DNA of 64,000 bases, taken from Hymenobacter sediminicola (GTDB lineage Bacteria; Bacteroidota; Bacteroidia; Cytophagales; Hymenobacteraceae). Below, piece after piece: positions 58,293 through 64,000 of the stretch. The translations under genes were made by a program, and so were the position numbers. A model generated the notes under the pieces. That model was not told the DNA's origin, did no database searches, and was given only the letters and a program-made list of their open reading frames with translations. Every line of letters begins with the position of its first letter. Within the stretch, counting starts at the first letter, position 1. The stretch is from positions 4,165,501 through 4,229,500 of the forward strand of contig NZ_CP060202.1 of NCBI RefSeq assembly GCF_014250515.1. Reading direction: 5' to 3'.

Positions 58293-59012
58293 ATGAAAAA
58301 TCTGCGTTACTTTTCTCTTATCCTGCTGCTGGCACTGCTGGCGCCTGTATTTCAGCTGGCAGCAGCTTCAGGCCGCGAAGTGCGCACAGTGGCCGCTTTC
58401 ACGAAGCTGAGCCTTTCTAATTCAGTTCGAGTAATTCTGCGGCAGGGTAGCCCGCAACGGGTAGAGGTAGAAGCGTCTGCTGCGGACCTTGCCCGACTCG
58501 AAACCACCGTAGAGAACAGCAAGCTGCACATCGGCACGAAGCGCGAAGAGGGTAAAATGTGGAATAATTCGGGCCGTTTTGAAGGCCCTGTAACAGTCTA
58601 CGTCACGATGCCTACTGTTTCGGAGTTGAGCGTAAGCGGCTCGGGCCAGCTCACTGCCGAAACCGACATCAAAGCCGATGCCTTGTCTCTGAGCATCAGT
58701 GGGTCAGGCAAAATAACGGTACCCAAGCTCAAGGCCGACAAACTCAATACCTCCGTTTCCGGCTCCGGCGAAATCACGCTGGCTGGCAGTTGCCCACAGC
58801 ACGAAGCCCGCATCAGCGGCTCCGGCAACGTCCGCGCCTCAGACCTGCGCACTGAAACCAGCGCCATCCGCATCAGCGGCTCCGGCGACGGCCGCCTTTA
58901 TGCCAGCCGCAGCCTCGAAGCCAGCATTGCCGGTTCTGGCAGCGTATATGTGCGGGGCGGGGCCAACGTTAGCAGCAAGATTGCAGGCAGCGGCCGCGTG
59001 CATAAGGAATAG
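58293..59012 (+). CDS. DUF2807 head-GIN domain protein
   Basis: A 239-aa exported protein. ATG at 58293 gives a signal peptide (LRYFSLILLLALLAPVFQLAAAS); the longer frame adds nine residues. The mature part is a right-handed beta-helix-like repeat of the DUF2807 (putative auto-transporter adhesin, head GIN) family: FTKLSLSNSVRVILRQGSPQRVEVEA at its start, then repeating SGSG units such as LSISGSGKITVP, NTSVSGSGEITL and IRISGSGDGRL. It is common in Bacteroidota; function is unknown, with surface or periplasmic location likely. Confidence 0.92.
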   Translation: MKNLRYFSLILLLALLAPVFQLAAASGREVRTVAAFTKLSLSNSVRVILRQGSPQRVEVEASAADLARLETTVENSKLHIGTKREEGKMWNNSGRFEGPVTVYVTMPTVSELSVSGSGQLTAETDIKADALSLSISGSGKITVPKLKADKLNTSVSGSGEITLAGSCPQHEARISGSGNVRASDLRTETSAIRISGSGDGRLYASRSLEASIAGSGSVYVRGGANVSSKIAGSGRVHKE

Positions 59013-59027
59013 AACCCTCGCGCCTTA

Positions 59028-59089
59028 GTAAGTGGTTGAACGATGACATGAGACGGCAACCGCCTTCTGTCATTGTTCAACCACTATTT
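59028..59089. terminator. Bidirectional terminator
   Basis: AGTGGTTGAACGATGACA and TGTCATTGTTCAACCACT pair with one G-T mismatch, followed by a run of T residues on the plus strand. It lies between the DUF2807 gene and the converging PA14 gene. Confidence 0.85.
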
Positions 59090-60827
59090 TTTTTGTGGCA
59101 GCACCAGCAGTGGTTGTGAGCCGAAGCAGGTATAGCCCGGTTGCCAAGCCAGGCACTTGGAGTTGTAAAACTTGCTCAGCGGCACCAGCCAAAGTGGTTT
59201 CGTAACAGATGCGGCCCCGCGTATCCACTACCTGCAGATGCCCTGTGCCAGCCAGTAACCGTTCGATACGCACCTGAAAACTCCCCCGGCTGGGGTTTGG
59301 GGATACTGAAAAGTGAGGAGTATTCTGCTTTCGCAGTACCCCTAGAGGTCGTCCACTGCTGCCCGAGCAGAAGATACTGGCAGGCATCACGCGCCGAGTA
59401 GGCGCGTCCGGGCCTTCGTATTCCAGCACCAATTTGTTGTTGTCCCCGTCTTCGCCGTAATGCACTTGCAGATCGTGCTGGCCCGCTGCCAGCGCCACCG
59501 AAACAGCAACGGTTGAGTCCCGGTGGCGGCCACCGTTGTTAATGGTGGCGGCACTATTGAGCGGGGCCAACGGCAGTGCTGCATCATCAAGCCAGAGACG
59601 GGAACCGTCATCCGAAGTGAGGTAGAAAATGTAAGTACCGCCCTGAAAAACAGTGAAACTTCCCCGGAACCGGGCACTGTAGTGGTCGGGGTTATTGGCT
59701 GTGCCACCGGCGGCCAGGGCCAGATTACCCCAGCTGTCATTGGTCGGGAAATTAAGCTGTGGCTCCAGCCTGGCCAGATCGGGCAGACTTGCGCTGAAGA
59801 AGGCCGGATCATCGTTGAAATAACCTCTATAGTATTCCGCATAAAGGCCTTGTGTGGGCAGGCCACCATCTGGCCGGGGGCCAGTGCAGCCGGCCGGAGC
59901 AGCAGTGGCTACCGTAAACGTGTATACCTGCCGAAACCGCACTGCCCCTTCGTTATCAACCACCAGCACATCAGCCTGATAAAGCCCATTGCTAACCCCA
60001 GCAGCCAGAGTAAGCTGACCGGTTATAGGGTTGATGCTGATGCCTGCTGGCAGGCTGGTAGCGTTGGCCAATACGAAGTGAGGAGCCACACCCGCACCCA
60101 CCACCAGGGGCACCGGTGAGGTAGCGTTTGTGCCAGGCAGCACGGTTTGGTTGCTGGGAGAATACAGAATGGAGGTAGGCAGATTGCGAAAAGGCTGCAC
60201 CGACGTGCAGAACACACCAGCCGGCACTATCTGGCGCTGTGGCGAGTCAGGGCCTTCATACTCCAAAACGAGCGTATTGGCACTGCCCGTTTCGCCATAA
60301 TGCAGCAGCACATTGTGCAGCCCAGCTACCAGATATACGCTGGCTTGCCGTATTACAGAGGCAGAATGAAGTCCGCCATGGGCAATGGTAGCCTGCGCCG
60401 CCACGGCCGGGCTAGCCAGCGCGGCGTTGCCCAGCCAGAAATAAGATGCATCGTCGGAAGTGAGGTAGAAGGTGTAGAGGCCGGGAGTGGTAATGGCTAG
60501 GCTGCCACGCTGGCGCAGACTAAAATCGTCCGGATCAGCCAGGGTGTTGGCAGCCACTGCCGTCAGGTCGCCGAACCCAGCATTGGGAAAGTTAACCTGC
60601 GCATCTATTCGGGTAATGCCTGCTGTATTCGTGGTGAAATACGTTTGATTATCGGCAAAGTACCCGCGGTAGTACTCTGCATATAATCCTGCACCTGCGG
60701 GTTGTCCGCCTGGGTTTGCACCAGCACATCCTATAGGTTGGGCCTGCCCGGTAGCGCAGTTGCCACTCCACATCAGCAGCCATACGACAAACGTGGAGAA
60801 CCCGCGAAAAGTAGTGTTCATTTTCAT
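59070..60827 (-). CDS. Two-PA14-domain protein with T9SS sorting domain
   Basis: A 585-aa secreted protein. After a signal peptide it has two PA14 domains, about residues 45-205 and 325-490, each starting GLYAEYYRGYF and having YTFYLTSDD (or YIFYLTSDD), LHNVLLHYGE-type and LVLEYEGPD wording; the two are clear duplicates. Between them is an Ig-like or cadherin-like segment (VLPGTNATSPVPLVV, GISINPITGQLTLAAG). The C-terminus, with FSVSPNPSRGSFQVRI and GLYLLRLTT, is a type IX secretion sorting domain. PA14 domains usually bind carbohydrates, so a surface glycan-binding role is likely. Confidence 0.9.
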   Translation of the reverse strand: MKMNTTFRGFSTFVVWLLMWSGNCATGQAQPIGCAGANPGGQPAGAGLYAEYYRGYFADNQTYFTTNTAGITRIDAQVNFPNAGFGDLTAVAANTLADPDDFSLRQRGSLAITTPGLYTFYLTSDDASYFWLGNAALASPAVAAQATIAHGGLHSASVIRQASVYLVAGLHNVLLHYGETGSANTLVLEYEGPDSPQRQIVPAGVFCTSVQPFRNLPTSILYSPSNQTVLPGTNATSPVPLVVGAGVAPHFVLANATSLPAGISINPITGQLTLAAGVSNGLYQADVLVVDNEGAVRFRQVYTFTVATAAPAGCTGPRPDGGLPTQGLYAEYYRGYFNDDPAFFSASLPDLARLEPQLNFPTNDSWGNLALAAGGTANNPDHYSARFRGSFTVFQGGTYIFYLTSDDGSRLWLDDAALPLAPLNSAATINNGGRHRDSTVAVSVALAAGQHDLQVHYGEDGDNNKLVLEYEGPDAPTRRVMPASIFCSGSSGRPLGVLRKQNTPHFSVSPNPSRGSFQVRIERLLAGTGHLQVVDTRGRICYETTLAGAAEQVLQLQVPGLATGLYLLRLTTTAGAATKKIVVEQ

Positions 60828-61048
60828 AGTGCAGGGAACTGACGGTGGAAAGATCTACGCGCTTTACTATGAAAATAACCTAACTCAGAATCAATTGCAA
60901 GATTTTTATTTTGTTTTGTATTATCAATAATATACTATATTTATTATTTAGCAAATCCAATAGTCTCCCAGCAAGACAATGATTCCTCACAAGCCAGCCT
61001 TTATACTGCCTTATGTTAGGATGTTACGCCAAGGCTATACTGGCTAGT

Positions 61049-61618
61049 TTACCAGTCGAAAAGCCCGCGTCTTTGGTTGCTGCTTTTCGTCTTGTCTTTT
61101 GTCTTCTCCTTCTTCTTGTCGCCGCCGAAAAGCCCATTGAATAGGCCTGTATTCTTCTCCTTTACTAGTATATAGCGGAGCGAAAACGCCGTCGGGAAAC
61201 GCGCCCAATCATCGGAGTTGAACTCTACACTCGGCTTAAAGTCGGCGGAAATAACGAGGCGGCTCAGCGCAATTTTATACTCAACCCCTACAATACCATC
61301 GACGCCACCGAAAGCGCCGGAGTCTTTGTTGTTGCCTACGTGGCCACCCGCGCCGATGTAGTAGTTGAGGCTTGGCCCGAGAATCCCAAAATGCCGCTCA
61401 GCTAACACAGTGCCCGTTACCTCGCGAGGCCCGGCCAGTACCAGACCTTCAAGGGTAGCTTTCGGCAGAAACTTCTGTTGTACCGTAAGGCCGTACAGCC
61501 CCGGACTCAGGCGCATGCCCGCTGCTGTCCTATACTTCTGGGCCATTGCGGGCCGCACACTAAACAGCCCTGCAGCCAGTAGAGGCAACATACAGCTGCT
61601 ACGAAAACGAAACATCAT
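61049..61618 (-). CDS. Outer-membrane beta-barrel-type protein
   Basis: A 189-aa protein. ATG at 61618 gives a signal peptide (SSCMLPLLAAGLFSVRPAMAQ); the longer frame adds 56 residues with no signal. The mature part alternates hydrophobic residues as in a small barrel: AAGMRLSPGLYGLTVQQKF, LNYYIGAGGHVG, GVDGIVGVEYKIAL and AFSLRYILVKEK. A final Lys-rich tail (KKKEKTKDKTKSSNQRR) is unusual for a barrel. I recognise no named family, though the wording fits opacity-like Bacteroidota proteins. It is divergent from the KAS III gene. Confidence 0.75.
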   Translation of the reverse strand: MMFRFRSSCMLPLLAAGLFSVRPAMAQKYRTAAGMRLSPGLYGLTVQQKFLPKATLEGLVLAGPREVTGTVLAERHFGILGPSLNYYIGAGGHVGNNKDSGAFGGVDGIVGVEYKIALSRLVISADFKPSVEFNSDDWARFPTAFSLRYILVKEKNTGLFNGLFGGDKKKEKTKDKTKSSNQRRGLFDW

Positions 61619-61778
61619 AATCTTGTAACTAGACAGGACGAACAGGCCCTGTGCTTTGGGCGTTTGAACGCGAAAGGCCGGTGCAAAGTACGGACCACCT
61701 TCTCGAATTTGACCGCATAGTGCGGCTACACCGCTTACCTTGCCGTGTTTTTCCGCCCCACCCATTCGCATTTCCTCC

Positions 61779-62726
61779 GTGTACATTCATCAGGTGGCAG
61801 CCTATCTGCCAGAACAAATCGTTACAAACGAGCATTTTACCAACCTCAATGGCCTTTCTGCCGAATGGATTATTGAGCGTACCGGTATTCGGGAACGGCG
61901 CAAAGCCAGTGCGGGCGAGAATACGAATACCATGGCTATTGAGGCCACCCGACGGGCGCTGGCACAGGCCCCGGATTTTCCTGTTGAGGAAGTGGATCTG
62001 ATTGTCGGGGCGACCTACACTCCGCACGATACCATCTACACCCTGGCGCATGCCGTGCAGCGCGACATAGGAATAAATGATATTCCGGTGGTCAGCATTT
62101 CATCGGCCTGCTCGTCGCTGCTCAATGCTATTGAGATTGTGGAAGGGTATTTCGCGCTAGGCAAAGCCCGCCGGGCTATAGTAGTCGTGAGCGAGCATAA
62201 TACGGCCTACAACAACGAGAACGACACGGTAGCAGGCCACCTGTGGGGCGACGGGGCCTCTACTCTGCTGCTGACCAAAGAACGCCTCGCTCCCACCGAT
62301 TTGCGCATGGTGGAAGTAATGACGGGAGGGGCCGCAGTAGCCGGCAAAGCCGACGAAGCCGTGACCCTGAAGCCAGTGGAACGTGGCATCGTGATGCCGC
62401 ACGGGCGCGACGTTTTCACGCATGCCTGCCAGTATATGGCCCGCGTGACGCGTCAGATTCTGGAGCGCCAGCACCTGACGCTGGACAGCCTCACCTACCT
62501 GATTCCGCACCAGGCAAACCTGCGTATCACTAAAAATGTACTGCAGCAGCTTGGTCTACCGCCAGAACGGGCCGTTTCCAATATCGAACGGCTCGGTAAC
62601 ACGGGCTGCGCTGGTGCCGCTATCGGCCTCGGTGATACCTGGCCACTGCTGCAGCCCGGCAACCGGGTGGTGATTACGGTATTTGGCGGCGGCTACTCCT
62701 ACGGAGCCATGCTGCTGGAGCGGTAA
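61779..62726 (+). CDS. 3-oxoacyl-ACP synthase III (FabH-like, stand-alone)
   Basis: A 315-aa thiolase-fold condensing enzyme. With GTG at 61779 as start, the triad is Cys111 (SSACSSLL), His244 (PHQANLRI) and Asn274 (RLGNTGCAG), almost identical in numbering to E. coli FabH, which supports this start; the alternative is TTG at 61740, 13 codons earlier. Other hallmarks are WIIERTGIRERR, WGDGAST and the final FGGGYSYGAMLLE. No other fatty-acid synthesis gene lies near, so it may be a second KAS III for branched or special acyl starters. Confidence 0.9.
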   Translation: MYIHQVAAYLPEQIVTNEHFTNLNGLSAEWIIERTGIRERRKASAGENTNTMAIEATRRALAQAPDFPVEEVDLIVGATYTPHDTIYTLAHAVQRDIGINDIPVVSISSACSSLLNAIEIVEGYFALGKARRAIVVVSEHNTAYNNENDTVAGHLWGDGASTLLLTKERLAPTDLRMVEVMTGGAAVAGKADEAVTLKPVERGIVMPHGRDVFTHACQYMARVTRQILERQHLTLDSLTYLIPHQANLRITKNVLQQLGLPPERAVSNIERLGNTGCAGAAIGLGDTWPLLQPGNRVVITVFGGGYSYGAMLLER

Positions 62727-62762
62727 ACGCAGCGCGAGTCCCATCCGCTAGTCCCTCATTCT

Positions 62763-63368
62763 ATGGTTACTCGACTCGCGCTACTTGTTTGCAGCCTTGC
62801 TTCTATACTAACGCTACAGGCTCAGCCAGCGGAAACGCCAGCAACGTACACCGCCCGCCGTGCGACCCTCGACCAGCGCGGGATGCTGGTGCTGGGCAGT
62901 TGGGCAGCAGCTACTATCGGGGTGAGCGGAGCCCGGTATTTTGCGACGGAAGGCAAGGAAAAGTATTTCCACCAGATGAATGTTGGGTGGGGCGTCGTGA
63001 ACCTAGCACTGGCGGGCACTTCCTTTTTAGCCGCCCGTCGGCCTCCGACAGAGACCAGCCGGCCAGAACTGGTGAAAGCGCAGCTTCGCACCGAAAACCT
63101 ATACCTGCTCAATGCTGGCCTTGATGTAGCCTACGTGGCCACCGGCTTTTATCTGAAGGAGCGGGCCAAAAGCCGAAGCAGCGCTACCCGGCACGACCAG
63201 CTCCGGGGCTACGGCGAGTCGTTGCTGCTGCAAGGCGGCTTCCTGCTGGCATTTGATGGCGTACTGTACGTGGCGCACCATCGACATGGGCAGCACCATC
63301 TATACCCACTGCTGAGCCGGTTGCAGGTGGGCCCAGGCTATGCGGCCCTAGTTCTACCGATCAGATAA
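62763..63368 (+). CDS. Small membrane protein, possibly DUF6992
   Basis: A 201-aa protein with a signal peptide (LALLVCSLASILTLQAQ) and about four helices: MLVLGSWAAATIGVSGARYF, GWGVVNLALAGTSFLAA, YLLNAGLDVAYVATGFYL and GGFLLAFDGVLYVAHH. The sequence resembles Bacteroidota proteins of the DUF6992 type, which have no assigned function; I am not certain of the family. His-rich VAHHRHGQHH near the C-terminus is notable. It starts 36 bases after the KAS III gene on the same strand, so the two could be co-transcribed. Confidence 0.65.
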   Translation: MVTRLALLVCSLASILTLQAQPAETPATYTARRATLDQRGMLVLGSWAAATIGVSGARYFATEGKEKYFHQMNVGWGVVNLALAGTSFLAARRPPTETSRPELVKAQLRTENLYLLNAGLDVAYVATGFYLKERAKSRSSATRHDQLRGYGESLLLQGGFLLAFDGVLYVAHHRHGQHHLYPLLSRLQVGPGYAALVLPIR

Positions 63369-63372
63369 GGTT

Positions 63373-64000
63373 TTACTCTCTGGTTTTGAGGAAAGGAAGT
63401 GCACCGGTCCGCCCTTCTGAGTCGCGGTAGCGAAGCAGATACCAGCCAGGGCTCAGGCCGGCCGCCGGTACCGGCAGCGCATTCAGGCCCGGTTGAAAAT
63501 CCAGGAAATTGCTGCTTGCCAGACGCCCCACAGCATCATAAACCGAGAGATTGGCGCGGCCCTCCACTGCGGCCGGATACTGCAACCAAAGTGCACCCTC
63601 TGCCACCGGATTTGGATACAGACTGGGGCCAACAGCCAGTATATCGGTGGATGTAGTCAGGATGGGCGCGGTAAATACCACTGTGCCATCGGGCTGCACC
63701 AGCCTCAAGCGGTAGTAAGCCAAGCCAGGCAGCGGCTGAGCGTCAAGGTGTTGATATGGGCCGGGAGAATTGACAGTAGCTATTACCTGCCAACTGGTTG
63801 TGTCGCGGCCCCGCTGCACCTGAAAGCTTTCCGCAGCACACTCCGCGGTAGTAGCCCAGCTCACCAGCACGCCACCCATGGCGGCAGCCGCGGCGAACGA
63901 AGTGAGCGGGGCGGGCAGCATAGGAGCCGGCCCGCAGCCCTGTGGCACAAACCCGCGCGTACGCAGCACCAGCCGCCCCCCGGACACATCATTGGGGCTA
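63373..64000 (-). CDS. T9SS-sorted secreted protein, C-terminal part (runs off window)
   Basis: The frame is open to the right edge of the window, so only the last part of a longer gene is seen (at least 208 residues). It contains a fibronectin-type beta sandwich (VLVSWATTAECAAESFQVQRG, YYRLRLVQPDG), typical of repeats in Bacteroidota surface proteins, then a C-terminal type IX secretion sorting domain with PSLYPNPVAEGALWLQ, LSVYDAVGRL and GWYLLRYRD. The internal GTG at 63987 is not the real start. The catalytic or binding part lies outside the window. Confidence 0.85.
   Translation of the reverse strand, partial: SPNDVSGGRLVLRTRGFVPQGCGPAPMLPAPLTSFAAAAAMGGVLVSWATTAECAAESFQVQRGRDTTSWQVIATVNSPGPYQHLDAQPLPGLAYYRLRLVQPDGTVVFTAPILTTSTDILAVGPSLYPNPVAEGALWLQYPAAVEGRANLSVYDAVGRLASSNFLDFQPGLNALPVPAAGLSPGWYLLRYRDSEGRTGALPFLKTRE

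Overview
The window looks like chromosomal DNA of a Bacteroidota species, most likely a Hymenobacter-type member of the Cytophagales. The signs are many TonB-dependent receptors with carboxypeptidase-regulatory N-domains, two DUF4249 lipoproteins beside a SusC-like receptor, C-terminal type IX secretion sorting domains, FadL/OmpP1, a YpdA-type reductase, few visible Shine-Dalgarno sites, an occasional TAnnTTTG-like -7 element, and fairly high GC (judged by eye). I found no tRNA, rRNA, CRISPR array or transposase.

Layout. 1-4.6 kb: the end of one TonB receptor, a histidine-bearing beta-propeller-like lipoprotein, a small lipoprotein and a second TonB receptor, together a probable metal (zinc) uptake cassette. 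4.7-10.6 kb: MFS transporter and small conserved genes, then a prolyl oligopeptidase. 10.8-14.5 kb: siderophore-type TonB receptor plus PepSY-TM protein (iron). 14.6-26.4 kb, all on the minus strand: an unusual eight-gene cluster. In transcription order it encodes a vWA-like lipoprotein, a three-helix membrane protein, a tubulin/FtsZ-like GTPase, a 126-aa protein, a 1155-aa actin/Hsp70-like ATPase, a bitopic proline-rich protein, a MotA/TolQ-like channel protein with a long tail, and a MotB/OmpA-like stator protein. Palindromic repeats separate most of its genes. This is the best candidate here for an undescribed system: a tubulin-like and an actin-like NTPase plausibly linked to an envelope-spanning, proton-driven complex.

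26.5-30.4 kb: nucleotidyltransferase, LemA plus two TPM-domain proteins, and a DEDDh exonuclease. 30.8-39.2 kb: SusC-like receptor, tandem DUF4249 lipoproteins with a near-identical 264-bp tract, and an MG2-type protein. 39.3-46.4 kb: DUF1684 protein, DNA polymerase I, three small lipocalin-like lipoproteins, a DoxX-like protein and a YpdA-like reductase. 46.5-51 kb: GDSL lipoprotein with FadL/OmpP1, cyanophycinase-like peptidase, one-Cys redoxin. 51-54.8 kb: MgtE and CorA side by side, a lipoprotein, ArfB. 55-64 kb: M13 metallopeptidase, NTF2-like protein, DUF2807 protein, a two-PA14 T9SS-exported protein, a stand-alone KAS III enzyme, and a truncated T9SS-exported protein running off the right edge.

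Functional names come from motif and family recognition on translated sequence; no database search was run.
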